From the NCBI GenBank assembly GCA_964499365.1, contig CAZCKU010000012.1, positions 1-64,000 of the forward strand: a stretch of 64,000 bases of DNA, written 5' to 3'. The stretch comes from PALSA-1316 sp964499365 (GTDB lineage: Bacteria; Nitrospirota; Thermodesulfovibrionia; Thermodesulfovibrionales; UBA6898). How positions within the stretch are numbered: position 1 is the first letter of the stretch; every line of letters starts with the position of its first letter. Below the pieces are notes generated by a model. It made no database searches. It saw nothing but the letters and a program-made list of their open reading frames with translations, and had not been told where the DNA came from. Below, piece by piece: positions 41,282 to 51,155 of this stretch. The position numbers and the translations under genes are program-made.

Positions 41282-42321
41282 TTACGGGGATGGACAGGGT
41301 TGTGGCGGCAGGCAGGGGGGAACGGTCGGACCGGATTCCGGTTTTCTGCAACATGAGCGATCAGGGCTCCAGGGAACTCGGCATGTCAATCGAGGAGTAT
41401 TTTTCCAAAGGGGAATATGTGGCTGAGGCCCAGCTGAAGATGCGCGAAAAATATGGCTATGATAACCTCTGGAGCCTTTTTTACGTCGGCAAGGAGGCTG
41501 AGCTGCTGGGCTGTGAGAAGATCCTTTTTGCAAAAGACGGTCCTCCGAATGTGCAGGACTTTGTCATAAAGACCTATGACGACATTCACAGACTCGTGGT
41601 CCCTGATAACGTTATGGGACATCCGGCCTTCGAGGAGGAGCTGCAGTGCCTGCGCATATTGAAAAGCGAGGCAGGCGGCAAGTACCCGATCTGTGCCTAT
41701 GTGACCGCTTCGATGACCCTGCCGGCGCTGCTGATGGGGATGGAGAAATGGCTCGAGCTGCTGCTCATCGGACCTGCTGCCGTGCGGGACGAGCTTCTCA
41801 CGAAGTGCTCGGATTTTTTCAGAAATGAGATCAGGGCATACCGCGACGCGGGGGCCGATATCCTGATTTATGCCAATGCCTTCGGGTCGACTGATTTTGT
41901 TCCGATGAGGATATTCAGGGAGGTTTCCGTGCCCTGGATGAAGAGAGACCTGAGCCCGGGAGGCACGCAGGGTGTCGTGTATTACTGCGGTATGGCGCGC
42001 CTGAACGCAACCATAGAAGAGGTCTTCGAGAAGACCGGGATAGGGACCTATTATCTGAGCCCCCTGGATAATATTGACCAGGGAAAGAAGATCATTGCCG
42101 GCCGGGCCCTCTGCGGGGGCGTGATCAATGACATACGACTCATTGACTGGTCGAAGGACGAGATCCGGGCTGAGGTCAGGAGAATTATTGAGGCAGGGAT
42201 GCCCGGCGGACGTTTTTTATTCGGGACCGGGGTCATGCCCTATGCCATCCCCGAGGAAAATATCCGGACGATGCTTGAGGCTGCCTATGAATTCGGCTGT
42301 TATGACAATGATCACGGGTAA
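41278..42321 (+). CDS. UroD/MtaA-family cobalamin-dependent methyltransferase
   Basis: 347 residues of the uroporphyrinogen-decarboxylase/MtaA/CmuA fold. It starts ITGMDRVVAAGRGERSDRIP and includes SIEEYFSKGEYVAEAQLKMR, ICAYVTASMTLPALLMGMEK, AGADILIYANAFGSTDFVP and a late GMPGGRFLFGTGVMPYAIPE. It is unlikely to be a haem enzyme, given the coupled corrinoid protein gene. It probably moves a methyl group from the corrinoid to an acceptor, or onto it from a methyl donor. The zinc ligands of MtaA could not be placed with confidence. A kinase-less sensor gene starts three bases later. Confidence 0.85.
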   Translation: MITGMDRVVAAGRGERSDRIPVFCNMSDQGSRELGMSIEEYFSKGEYVAEAQLKMREKYGYDNLWSLFYVGKEAELLGCEKILFAKDGPPNVQDFVIKTYDDIHRLVVPDNVMGHPAFEEELQCLRILKSEAGGKYPICAYVTASMTLPALLMGMEKWLELLLIGPAAVRDELLTKCSDFFRNEIRAYRDAGADILIYANAFGSTDFVPMRIFREVSVPWMKRDLSPGGTQGVVYYCGMARLNATIEEVFEKTGIGTYYLSPLDNIDQGKKIIAGRALCGGVINDIRLIDWSKDEIRAEVRRIIEAGMPGGRFLFGTGVMPYAIPEENIRTMLEAAYEFGCYDNDHG

Positions 42322-42324
42322 CCC

Positions 42325-44004
42325 ATGGCTGAGATGATATCCGTGCCTGCGGAGACGCTCAACAACCTTGAGGAGCGGGTAAAGAAGCTCGGCCGCGAAA
42401 AATCCCACCTGCTGCTTATCAACCACATGCTGGGGAAACTGGGCGAGGCCCCCGGCCTCGACAATACGATCGGCAGTATGCTCAGGGCCATTCTTGACGG
42501 TATCGGCGGCACGAACGTCCTTGTCTGCTATCTGATCGACAGCGATATGTATTGCGCGGACGTTTTCGGCAGGAAGACGAAGGTCGACACCCTGGACGAC
42601 ATCATGGTGAAGCAGGCATTCGAGACGGGCGCGGTCAGTGAATATGAACATGAATTCAGCGAGACACTGATGAAAACCCCGGAGTTCACCAGTGCGTGGA
42701 CGTGGGTATTTCCCCTGAAAGTAGGCAGTGAAATTATCGGGGTTCTCAAGATGGAAAACCTGCATATGTGCATGCGTGACCTGCGTGCCTATCTGCCTGC
42801 CTTCTTTAATTATGCGGCCCTGATCCTGAAAAACGAGATAGCGAGTCATACAAAACTCAAAAAGGCCTATGACGAAGTGAGTACCGCGAATGTGGAATTG
42901 GAGAGAGAGGTTGTTGAACACAAGAGGGCGGAGGAGGAGCTCACCCGGGAGCGCGAGTTCGGCCGCTCTCTGCTTGAGAGCATGGCGGACGGTGTCGTAG
43001 CCTGTGACGCTGACGGCACGCTTACCCTGTTCAACCGCACTGCCAGGGAATGGCATGGTATGGACCCCCGCAGGCTGCCGCGCGAGGAGTGGGCGAAACA
43101 CTACGACCTCTTCCGCTCAGACGGGGTTACCCCCCTGTCTACGGAGGAGATACCGCTTGCCAGGGCCTTCAAGGGCGAGGTCGTTGTGGACGCAGCTATG
43201 GCGATAGTCGCCAAGAATCAGCCCGCACGCTTTATACTCGCCAATGGGAGCGTGATCAGGGATCAGAACGGCAGGAAGATTGGTGCGGTTGTGGTCATGC
43301 GCGACGTGACAGAACTCAGGCGTATTGAGGAGAAACTGCGCAGCGCGAATGAGGGACTCGAAAAAAGGGTCATCGAGCGGACCGCAGAGCTGCACAGGCT
43401 GAACGAAGATCTGCAGCGTGAACTTGAAGAGCGCAGGCGGATCGAGAATCAGCTGCTGATGACGCAATTTTCGGTCGACCGGTCGGCCGATGCAATATTC
43501 TGGATCCGGCCGGACGGTTCGTATTCATACTGGAACAGGGCGGCCTGCGAACTGCTTGGATATTCGGATAATGATTTTTTGGGCCTGAAGACGTATGATC
43601 TCAATCCCGAACATTCGGGTGCTGTCTGGCAGCAGCACTGGGCTGAGCTCAGGAAATGCGGGTTTCTCAGGTTCGAGACGCTGCTTGCAGGGAAAGCCGG
43701 CACGCGGATTCCGGTTGAAATAACCGCCAACCATGTCGAATTCAACGAACAGGAATACAACTGTGCATTTGTCCGCGATATTACCGAACGCAGGCGTGTC
43801 GAAGAGGAACTGCACCGGCTGAACGAAGAGCTTGAGAAGAGGGTGAAACTGAGGACAGTCGAACTGGAGGATAAGAACGCCCAGTTGGAGAGGATGAATA
43901 AGCTTTTTGTCGGACGGGAGCTGAGAATGGTGGAGCTGAAGGACCGGATACGGGAACTTGAAACGAAGCATGGCGGAGCAGGAGATTCGGGTGCAGGGCG
44001 GTAA
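42325..44004 (+). CDS. Kinase-less GAF-PAS-PAS sensor with conserved C-terminal tail
   Basis: 559 residues, soluble, no transmembrane segment. A GAF-like domain (about 20-175), PAS (about 210-335), coiled coil, and a second PAS (about 385-495) lead to a coiled-coil end with MNKLFVGRELRMVELKDRI starting at 524. There is no HisKA, HATPase, GGDEF or methyl-accepting domain. It begins three bases after the methyltransferase gene and so probably belongs to that operon, suggesting it senses something tied to methyl or corrinoid metabolism. It precedes a large hybrid kinase and may act by docking to it, which is inference. Confidence 0.85.
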   Translation: MAEMISVPAETLNNLEERVKKLGREKSHLLLINHMLGKLGEAPGLDNTIGSMLRAILDGIGGTNVLVCYLIDSDMYCADVFGRKTKVDTLDDIMVKQAFETGAVSEYEHEFSETLMKTPEFTSAWTWVFPLKVGSEIIGVLKMENLHMCMRDLRAYLPAFFNYAALILKNEIASHTKLKKAYDEVSTANVELEREVVEHKRAEEELTREREFGRSLLESMADGVVACDADGTLTLFNRTAREWHGMDPRRLPREEWAKHYDLFRSDGVTPLSTEEIPLARAFKGEVVVDAAMAIVAKNQPARFILANGSVIRDQNGRKIGAVVVMRDVTELRRIEEKLRSANEGLEKRVIERTAELHRLNEDLQRELEERRRIENQLLMTQFSVDRSADAIFWIRPDGSYSYWNRAACELLGYSDNDFLGLKTYDLNPEHSGAVWQQHWAELRKCGFLRFETLLAGKAGTRIPVEITANHVEFNEQEYNCAFVRDITERRRVEEELHRLNEELEKRVKLRTVELEDKNAQLERMNKLFVGRELRMVELKDRIRELETKHGGAGDSGAGR

Positions 44005-44116
44005 ACCTTACTGCAGCAAGAGCACCCGTATCCTGCTGCGGGCAGATTATGAGCTGACGTAAGAGCGTACGTGAGACAAACTCTCACGAAGGTTCAGACA
44101 CAGGAGGCTGGGAAGA

Positions 44117-47100
44117 ATGGGTTGGTATGGAAACATGAAAATACGAAATAAACTGATCTCGGGATATGCGGTCGTGGTCATCTTCAGTTGTTTGCTCGGG
44201 TATTTCGGCATCAGCGGCATGGGCGATCTTAAGATGCTTCTTGATGATACCCATGACAACCTGATCCATTCGATTGTCATTGCCACCGATGGCGACCGCC
44301 ATTCCCAGCAGCACAAACGTGAACTCCTGCGCTATCTGCTCGCATCCGATAAAAGCGCCCGACAGGAGATATTCTCCAGGTTGAAACGCGAAGAAGGTCA
44401 AATGCAGGACATCATGCATGAACTTGAAAAGATGCCTCTCCTGCCGAAGGAACGGCAACTGCTTACATCTATCCGTTTGGCCTGGAGTACGTATCTTGAG
44501 GCGGCAGGCCGCGTGATGGCTGCTGCAGACATGGAAAAGAATGCCGGTGTCCTGGAGATGGAGCGGCTGCAGATTACCCCGCTTTTCAAGGAATTGGAAT
44601 CGTTAAACGGTCAGATGCGGTCTTTCAATGTTGATGAAGCCGATGAACACTATGCAAACGGCAGACGCACCTATAAACAGTTAAGTTTATGGATGATGGG
44701 TTTGAGCATCATTGTTTCAATTCTGTCCTTTGCGATGGCCATATTCATTACACGGAGTGTTACCGGTCCTTTGGGCAAGGGGCTTGAAGTGGTCCAGTCC
44801 CTTGCAAGGGGGGGGGAGGAAAAGGCCCGTCTGACAGAGGCGATTGCAAGTGGTGATCTGAGCCAGAACGTAACGCAGTCAGAACCTCTCAAAATCGATG
44901 CCGCAAGCCTGACCAACGATGAAACAGGCACATTGCTCAGGTCTGTTGTCAGCATGAGTGAGACACAGAGCATGCTTGATCAGGCATTTGCACGGATGAC
45001 CGAATCGCTGCGCCGGAGCCGTGAAGAGGAGCAGGGGCGCGACTGGCTGAAAACGGGTCTCAACGAATTGAATGCACTCATGAGGGGGGAACAGAATCCG
45101 GAAGAAATAGCGGCAAAAGTCCTGAACTTCCTGGCCGCCTATCTCCGGGCAGGGGCAGGGGCCTTTTATCTCTATGACGAAGGTGCTGCTGCCCTGATCC
45201 TTGCTGCCACCTATGCCTGTACGCGGAGCAGACGTCCCGGTGACCGCATCAGGCCGGGGGAAGGTCTTATCGGCCAGGCGGCGCTCGAAAAACAGATGAT
45301 CTGTCTCTCAAATATTCCGCCCGACTATCTAACCATTGGCTCTGCCCTTGGCGAGTCAGTGCCTGAAAACATTGCAGCCCTGCCGCTCCTGCATAACGGA
45401 CAGCTCGTGGCAGCTATGGAACTGGGGACCTTCAGTCCGTTCAGCGCGCGCGAGCTCGATTTCCTGAACCAGGCGATGGAGGGAGTCGCCGTCGGGCTGG
45501 CGGTAGCGCACTCGCGGCAGCGGATCAATGAGCTTCTGGAGCAGACCCAGCAGCAGACAGAGGAACTCAGGGTGCAGCAGGAAGAACTGCAGCAGACCAA
45601 TGAAGAACTTGAAGAGCGCGCCGAGATGCTTGAACAGCAGGCCAAACAGATTCAGTCCAAGAACCGGGAGATTGAAAGGGCAAGCACTGAATTGATCCGC
45701 AAGGCCGCCGACCTGGAGAGGGTAAGCACCTACAAATCTGAGTTCCTCGCCAATATGTCGCATGAACTCCGTACCCCCCTGAACAGCATGATGATCCTGT
45801 CGAGTCTGCTGATTGAAAACAGGGAGGGCACCCTGACAGACAGACAGCAGCAGTTTGCGGCAACCATACACAGTGCCGGCAAGGACCTGCTGAGTCTGAT
45901 CAACGATATCCTTGACCTTTCAAAGGTCGAGGCCGGCCGGCTGGAGCTGCTGTACGAAGACGTCCAGATTCGTGCGTTTTGCAACGGACTTGAGGACATC
46001 TTCAGACAGCAGGCGGAGCAGAAGGGCCTTGGCTTCAGCATTATTGTCGAAGACAGCACGCCGGCGAGTGTCCGGATCGACGAGCGCCGCACCGAGCAGA
46101 TTTTGAAAAACCTGCTTTCGAATGCCTTCAAGTTTACTGAAAAAGGCTCGGTCACCCTCGGCATATCGGCACCTGCAGGCCCGGCAAATCCCTTGTCCGT
46201 TCCTGCGGTCGCCTTCAGCGTGACCGATACCGGCATCGGCATCGAGACGGACAAGCACGAACTGATATTCCAGGCCTTTCAGCAGGCTGATGGGAGCACA
46301 AGCCGTAAATTCGGGGGGACCGGCCTCGGACTGTCCATCTCGCAGCAGCTTGCCCGCAGGATGGGAGGCGACATTACACTTGAAAGCGAGAGAGGCAGGG
46401 GAAGCACGTTTACCCTGTATCTCCCTGTTTCTGAAAAGGCCGTTGACGTGCAGATGGCAGCGCCGGCTCTTCCGAAGACCCCTCCTCCTGGAACGCCTGC
46501 TGCAGGGCAGGGAGAAACCCCGGGGACTGCAGATCTGACGCAGATGCCGCAGCCTCTTCCGGATGACCGGGACAGGCTGCAACAGGGAGACAAGAGCATA
46601 CTGATCATAGAGGACGACCTTAATTTTGCGAGGACCCTGATGACGATGGTGAGGGAAAAGGGCTTTGGCTGTCTTGTGGCGGCTGACGGTACGAGCGGCC
46701 TGCATCTTGCCGGGATGTACCTCCCGAGTGCGGTCATCCTTGACGTGATGCTGCCGGGTATGGACGGCTGGAGCGTCATGCGGAGCCTCAAGGACACTCC
46801 CGCCACCCGTCATATCCCGGTACATTTCATTACGTGCCTGGATGACCGGCAGAAGGGCATGTCAATGGGTGCCGTGGGGTTTTTTACCAAGCCGGTCACC
46901 CCTGCCCAGCTCGAAGAGGTCTTCAGCAGCATTGAAAAGAGCGTTACAAAGACCGTGCGAAGACTGCTGATCATCGAGGACAACCGGGGAGAGGCTGAAG
47001 GCATGACCAGCCTCCTGCAGGAGCGCAACCTTGAAATCAGAGTTGCCGGCACCGGCAGAGAGGCGCTCGACATTCTTGCCCGGGAGCAGTTTGATTGTAT

Positions 47101-47767
47101 CGTCCTGGATATCGGCCTTCCGGATATGGCTGGTTTCGACCTCCTTGAGCACATACACCGTACTGAGCAGCTCCGTTCCATCCCGGTCATCATTCATACC
47201 GGCCGCGACCTTTCCCACGAAGAGGAACTGAAGCTGCAACATTATGCGCGGAGCATCATCATCAAGGGGGCCAAGGGCCCGGAACGGCTGCTGAATGAAG
47301 TGACGCTTTTTCTCCATATGGTCGAGAACGATCTGCCCCGCGAAAAACAGAAGATGATCCGGGCCGCGCTGGACAAGGAGGCGATGCTCGAGGGCAGGAA
47401 GGTACTGCTGGTGGATGATGACATGCGCAATGTCTTTTCGCTCTCAAGCATCCTGTCTGATAAAAATATGCAGGTTATCGAGGCCGAGAACGGGAGGGAG
47501 GCGCTGGCCAGAATCCGCGAGAATCCTGACATCGATATCGTGCTCATGGACATCATGATGCCGGAGATGGACGGCTACGAGGCGACCCGGACGATCCGTC
47601 TCGACCCGCGGTTCAGGGACCTTCCGATTATCGCGATGACTGCCAAGGCAATGGCAGGCGATCAGGAGAAATGCCTTCAGGCCGGGGCCAGCGACTATAT
47701 ATCAAAACCGCTTGACGTGGAAAAGCTCCTCTCGCTCCTGAGGGTCTGGCTCTACCGGAAGGGATAA
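44117..47767 (+). CDS. Hybrid histidine kinase: TM-HAMP-GAF-HisKA-HATPase-REC-REC-REC
   Basis: 1216 residues. Membrane segments at about 12-31 and 190-212 enclose a helical periplasmic sensor. Then come a HAMP-like linker, GAF (about 310-465), a long coiled coil (465-535) and HisKA with H549 (NMSHELRTPLNS). The HATPase has NLLSNAFKFT, DTGIGIE and GGTGLGLSI. Three receivers follow: about 832-950 (AVILDVMLPGMDG), 955-1075 (CIVLDIGLPDMAG) and 1095-1215 (IVLMDIMMPEMDG). This is the kind of kinase found with CheB/CheR in non-motility stress systems. It is the first of two kinases in the island and a likely integrator for the kinase-less sensors around it. Confidence 0.93.
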   Translation: MGWYGNMKIRNKLISGYAVVVIFSCLLGYFGISGMGDLKMLLDDTHDNLIHSIVIATDGDRHSQQHKRELLRYLLASDKSARQEIFSRLKREEGQMQDIMHELEKMPLLPKERQLLTSIRLAWSTYLEAAGRVMAAADMEKNAGVLEMERLQITPLFKELESLNGQMRSFNVDEADEHYANGRRTYKQLSLWMMGLSIIVSILSFAMAIFITRSVTGPLGKGLEVVQSLARGGEEKARLTEAIASGDLSQNVTQSEPLKIDAASLTNDETGTLLRSVVSMSETQSMLDQAFARMTESLRRSREEEQGRDWLKTGLNELNALMRGEQNPEEIAAKVLNFLAAYLRAGAGAFYLYDEGAAALILAATYACTRSRRPGDRIRPGEGLIGQAALEKQMICLSNIPPDYLTIGSALGESVPENIAALPLLHNGQLVAAMELGTFSPFSARELDFLNQAMEGVAVGLAVAHSRQRINELLEQTQQQTEELRVQQEELQQTNEELEERAEMLEQQAKQIQSKNREIERASTELIRKAADLERVSTYKSEFLANMSHELRTPLNSMMILSSLLIENREGTLTDRQQQFAATIHSAGKDLLSLINDILDLSKVEAGRLELLYEDVQIRAFCNGLEDIFRQQAEQKGLGFSIIVEDSTPASVRIDERRTEQILKNLLSNAFKFTEKGSVTLGISAPAGPANPLSVPAVAFSVTDTGIGIETDKHELIFQAFQQADGSTSRKFGGTGLGLSISQQLARRMGGDITLESERGRGSTFTLYLPVSEKAVDVQMAAPALPKTPPPGTPAAGQGETPGTADLTQMPQPLPDDRDRLQQGDKSILIIEDDLNFARTLMTMVREKGFGCLVAADGTSGLHLAGMYLPSAVILDVMLPGMDGWSVMRSLKDTPATRHIPVHFITCLDDRQKGMSMGAVGFFTKPVTPAQLEEVFSSIEKSVTKTVRRLLIIEDNRGEAEGMTSLLQERNLEIRVAGTGREALDILAREQFDCIVLDIGLPDMAGFDLLEHIHRTEQLRSIPVIIHTGRDLSHEEELKLQHYARSIIIKGAKGPERLLNEVTLFLHMVENDLPREKQKMIRAALDKEAMLEGRKVLLVDDDMRNVFSLSSILSDKNMQVIEAENGREALARIRENPDIDIVLMDIMMPEMDGYEATRTIRLDPRFRDLPIIAMTAKAMAGDQEKCLQAGASDYISKPLDVEKLLSLLRVWLYRKG

Positions 47768-47827
47768 CCTGACGTTGGTGGAATTGGAGGAGAGGATACG
47801 GAAATTGTAAATGAAAAATAATGCCTG

Positions 47828-47846
47828 GACGACAGCTCAGTCAGGT
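47828..47846 (+). repeat. Left copy of a direct repeat bracketing the TonB receptor-sensor module
   Basis: GACGACAGCTCAGTCAGG matches GACGACAGCTCAGACAGG at 52661-52678 in 17 of 18 positions, and looser similarity (AAAT..ATGC) extends upstream of both. The two copies enclose the genes at 47893-52661. Confidence 0.6.
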
Positions 47847-47892
47847 GCCTGATGAACGCGCGGTTGCTATGTACGGTTATAGGGAGGACACC

Positions 47893-50094
47893 ATGTTTCT
47901 TCACTTTTTTTTCGTCGCAATGGCGGTATGCCTGAGTACACCCGTCCAGGCGCAGACGGTATCACCGCAGGAAGAGGAGCAGGCACTGTTGCAGGTGTAT
48001 GGCAGCGAAAGGATGGTCAGCATTGCCACCGGCGGCCAACAGAACCTGCGTCGGGCACCGGCAGTGGCAACCGTGATTACTGCCGAGGATATCGCCAGCA
48101 TGGGCGCCAAAAATCTCGATGACGTGATGCAGTCCGTGCCGGGCGTGCATGTTTCCCGGACGGCATTGTCGTACCTTTCGAGTTATGCGATTCGCGGTAT
48201 CTACGGCAACCCGACCAATCCGCAGGTATTGCTGCTGCAAAACGGCATTCCGACCAACTCCCTGTATCGGGGCGACAGGGGGCAGTCCATGGGAGCCCCA
48301 CCGCTTGAGAATATCTCCCGCATCGAGATAATTCGCGGACCCGGTTCCGCACTCTACGGCGCTGATGCCTTTTCCGGTGTTATCAATATCATCACCAGGA
48401 CAGCGGCGGATTCACCGGGTACGAAGATCGGTGTGAGGGGCGGCTCCTTCAATACCCGGGATGTATGGGTGCAGCATGGAGGCAACCTGGGCGAGATAGA
48501 TCTGGCTGCCTATCTGCGTCTGGGCAGGAGCGATGGCCAAAAGGAAATCATCCAGGCAGACGCTGCGACCCGCCTCGACAGCATTATGGGTACCCACCCA
48601 CCCTCCAGCCTCGCCCCGGGGCCGGTGAACACCGGTTATAACGCGGTTGATGTCAGCCTCGATCTTGGCTATGACGATTGGCGCTTCCGCACCGGCTACA
48701 AACTGCGCAGCGACGTGGGTACCGGGGCCGGTACTTCCTATGCGCTCGATCCTGTCGGTAAGGAGAAGGCCAGGCATTTCAATGCCGACCTGTCCTGGAA
48801 CGATCCGAAGTTCAGCCAAAACTGGGGGCTGGGCTTCACCGCCAGCTATCTTCAGCACATAGAGGAAATGTCCAACTACCATCTTTTCCCGCCCAACACC
48901 CGGTTTCCGAATTCCATCGTCACCGATCCGGCGGTGGCCGCCCTGCTGGGCGTACCTGTCGGCACCTCTGTTCCCGGACAGTTCTCTGCCTCAGGCATGA
49001 TTGGTTCGCCGGGGCGATGGGAACGCCAAACGAGGTTATCGGGTTACGCCACCTATTCCGGTTTCGCCGGCCATAGTCTGCGTTTCGGCCTGGGCCACGA
49101 AGACCTGAATATGTACAAGGTCAGGACTGTCAAGAATTTCTGGCTGAGTTCTAACGGTACCCCCGTCCCCACCGGTGCGGTGATCGACTATTCCGCCATC
49201 CAGCCGCATCAGTTGACTCATAGACGCTTCAATGACTATGTCTTTGTGCAGGACGAGTGGAAATTTGCCCGCGATTGGACACTGACCGCCGGCCTGCGTC
49301 ACGATAACTACTCGGATTTCGGCGGTACCACCAACCCGCGCCTGGCGCTGGTATGGGATGTTACCCTCGACCTCACCGCCAAACTGCTCTATGGGCACGC
49401 CTTCCGTGCACCGGCCCTTAACGAGCAATATGGCGTTAACCCATCCGGTATGGGTAATCCGAACCTGGAGCCGGAACGCATCGCGACGCTGGAGGCTGCC
49501 TTTTCCTGGCAGGCAGGCAAATATACTCAATGCAACCTGAGCTTCTTCCGCTACAGCATGAAGGATGTCATCGCTGCCGTGACGAACGCCAACCCGACGA
49601 CCGGAGCAACGTTCCAGAATACCGGGAAACGGCACGGCAGCGGCATGGAGGTGGAAGCGGTGTGGGACGCGGGCCGCACGCTGCGTCTGACGGGGATCTA
49701 TTCCTGGCAACAGTCCATCGACGATGCGACCGATACCGACGCCGGCTATGCCCCGCACCACCACGTCTATGCCAGGGGAGACTGGCGGTTTGCCGACAAC
49801 TGGCTGCTCAGTCCGCAGGTCAACTGGGTTGCGGATCGCCGTCGTGCGGCAGGAGATACCCGGCCACCGGTGCCGGACTACACGACCGTTGACATCACCG
49901 CGCGCACTATTTTCAGCAAGAACCGGTGGAGCATCTCTGCCTCGATATTCAATCTGTTCAATGCCAGCGTTTTCGAACCCTCTTTATACGTTGCACGGCC
50001 TCCAGCGCGGCCCGACATACCAACGAGCGCTATCCCCTACGACCTGCCGTTGGCTGGCAGGAGTTTTTATGCGGAGATCCGCTATGATTTCTAG
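47893..50094 (+). CDS. TonB-dependent outer-membrane receptor
   Basis: 733 residues from the ATG at 47893, which has AGGGAGG upstream and yields a signal peptide (MFLHFFFVAMAVCLSTPVQA). The plug has APAVATVITAEDIASMGAKN, LDDVMQSVPGVHVSR and RIEIIRGPGSALYGADAFSG. The barrel ends in FYAEIRYDF, the aromatic terminus required for insertion. Such receptors import iron chelates, cobalamin, nickel or other compounds. No exbBD or tonB genes are in view. It is followed by an ABC-type binding protein and a sensor within a block bracketed by direct repeats, so ligand import and sensing may be linked. The ligand cannot be assigned. Confidence 0.94.
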   Translation: MFLHFFFVAMAVCLSTPVQAQTVSPQEEEQALLQVYGSERMVSIATGGQQNLRRAPAVATVITAEDIASMGAKNLDDVMQSVPGVHVSRTALSYLSSYAIRGIYGNPTNPQVLLLQNGIPTNSLYRGDRGQSMGAPPLENISRIEIIRGPGSALYGADAFSGVINIITRTAADSPGTKIGVRGGSFNTRDVWVQHGGNLGEIDLAAYLRLGRSDGQKEIIQADAATRLDSIMGTHPPSSLAPGPVNTGYNAVDVSLDLGYDDWRFRTGYKLRSDVGTGAGTSYALDPVGKEKARHFNADLSWNDPKFSQNWGLGFTASYLQHIEEMSNYHLFPPNTRFPNSIVTDPAVAALLGVPVGTSVPGQFSASGMIGSPGRWERQTRLSGYATYSGFAGHSLRFGLGHEDLNMYKVRTVKNFWLSSNGTPVPTGAVIDYSAIQPHQLTHRRFNDYVFVQDEWKFARDWTLTAGLRHDNYSDFGGTTNPRLALVWDVTLDLTAKLLYGHAFRAPALNEQYGVNPSGMGNPNLEPERIATLEAAFSWQAGKYTQCNLSFFRYSMKDVIAAVTNANPTTGATFQNTGKRHGSGMEVEAVWDAGRTLRLTGIYSWQQSIDDATDTDAGYAPHHHVYARGDWRFADNWLLSPQVNWVADRRRAAGDTRPPVPDYTTVDITARTIFSKNRWSISASIFNLFNASVFEPSLYVARPPARPDIPTSAIPYDLPLAGRSFYAEIRYDF

Positions 50095-50191
50095 TCGTGC
50101 CTGCCGGCGCGGGGGTGACAACTTCCCTGAAGCCCTGATCCGCTCGGGGGTCTTGCGAAAGACTCATGGCAGGTCTCACCGCAGCAAAGGC

Positions 50192-51142
50192 ATGGTGAGG
50201 TATTGGCTCCTGCCTTTGCTGCTCTCGCTTGGCTGCATGCTGTCCTGCAGTACGGCCTATGCAAAAACAATGACGTTTGCCGTTGTGTATCCGGAGGTCC
50301 GGGAGCCGTATCTGACCGTTTTTCTGGATATCATCCGCGGCATGGAAGAGGAACTCGGACAACCGGTGACCCACTATCGGCTCGGCGATCGGCAGGATGC
50401 CACCGGCGACCTGATTGCACGGATGAAAAACGACCGCATAGATGTGGTGATTACCTTGGGCCAGGCCGGGTATGAGGCTGCCAAATCACTTGCCAGTGTA
50501 CTGCCGGTGGTGGTCGGCGCCGTCCTGCTTCCCCCCGGCCACGACAGCCAGGGTTTGTCCGGCATCAGCATGATCCCTGACCCGGAGATTCTGTTCGTTC
50601 GCCTCAGGGACCTGGTGCCCAATGCGAAGGAGGTCACGGTGATCTACGATCCGGACCGGAAAACCGGCGAAATAGCGCTGGCCCGCGACGCCGCTCAGGC
50701 CCGGGGGTTGACCCTGCATGCCCTCCAGGCAAGGGACTTGCGCCGATCCGCTGTCCTCTATCACAAGGTGCTGCAGGAAATCGAGGACGGTTCTGTCGCC
50801 ATCTGGCTGCTGCAGTACAACGCGACCATGGATGAGCAGGCACTTCTCCCCCTGGTCCTGAGAGAGGCCTGGAACAAACGCTTTGTGGTGTTTTCCAGCA
50901 GCCTTGATCATGTCAGAAAAGGCGCCCTGTTTTCACTGTACCCTGACAATGTCGGTCTGGGACGCAGCCTGGCTGCAATGGCCCGCAGCCGGTCCAGAGG
51001 GATGGTGTCCCGAAGCGCCACCATCGAGCCGCTGAGGGATCTGCTGATAGCCGTCAATCTCCGCACTGCGGAGCATCTTGGCCTGAACTTTCCCAACAGC
51101 GTCATACGCAAATTCGGCATGATCTTTCCGCCAAGGCCGTGA
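50192..51142 (+). CDS. Exported ABC_sub_bind-type (PF04392) substrate-binding protein
   Basis: 316 residues from the ATG at 50192, which gives a signal peptide (MVRYWLLPLLLSLGCMLSCS, with a possible lipobox). A longer start at 50084 is less likely. The mature part is a type I binding fold: TFAVVYPEVREPYLTVFLDI, DRIDVVITLGQAGYEAAKSL, VVVGAVLLPPGHDSQGLSGI, EVTVIYDPDRKTGEIALARD. Proteins of this group bind varied small molecules. No permease is nearby; a sensor gene begins 13 bases downstream, suggesting the protein presents ligand to that sensor. Confidence 0.85.
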   Translation: MVRYWLLPLLLSLGCMLSCSTAYAKTMTFAVVYPEVREPYLTVFLDIIRGMEEELGQPVTHYRLGDRQDATGDLIARMKNDRIDVVITLGQAGYEAAKSLASVLPVVVGAVLLPPGHDSQGLSGISMIPDPEILFVRLRDLVPNAKEVTVIYDPDRKTGEIALARDAAQARGLTLHALQARDLRRSAVLYHKVLQEIEDGSVAIWLLQYNATMDEQALLPLVLREAWNKRFVVFSSSLDHVRKGALFSLYPDNVGLGRSLAAMARSRSRGMVSRSATIEPLRDLLIAVNLRTAEHLGLNFPNSVIRKFGMIFPPRP

Positions 51143-51155
51143 AAGGAGGAGTCCG

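Noticed and set aside
49724..50191. Long upstream extension of the ABC_sub_bind protein frame
   Set aside because: It overlaps the TonB receptor gene in another frame, lacks family similarity and would bury the signal peptide; the ATG at 50192 is preferred.
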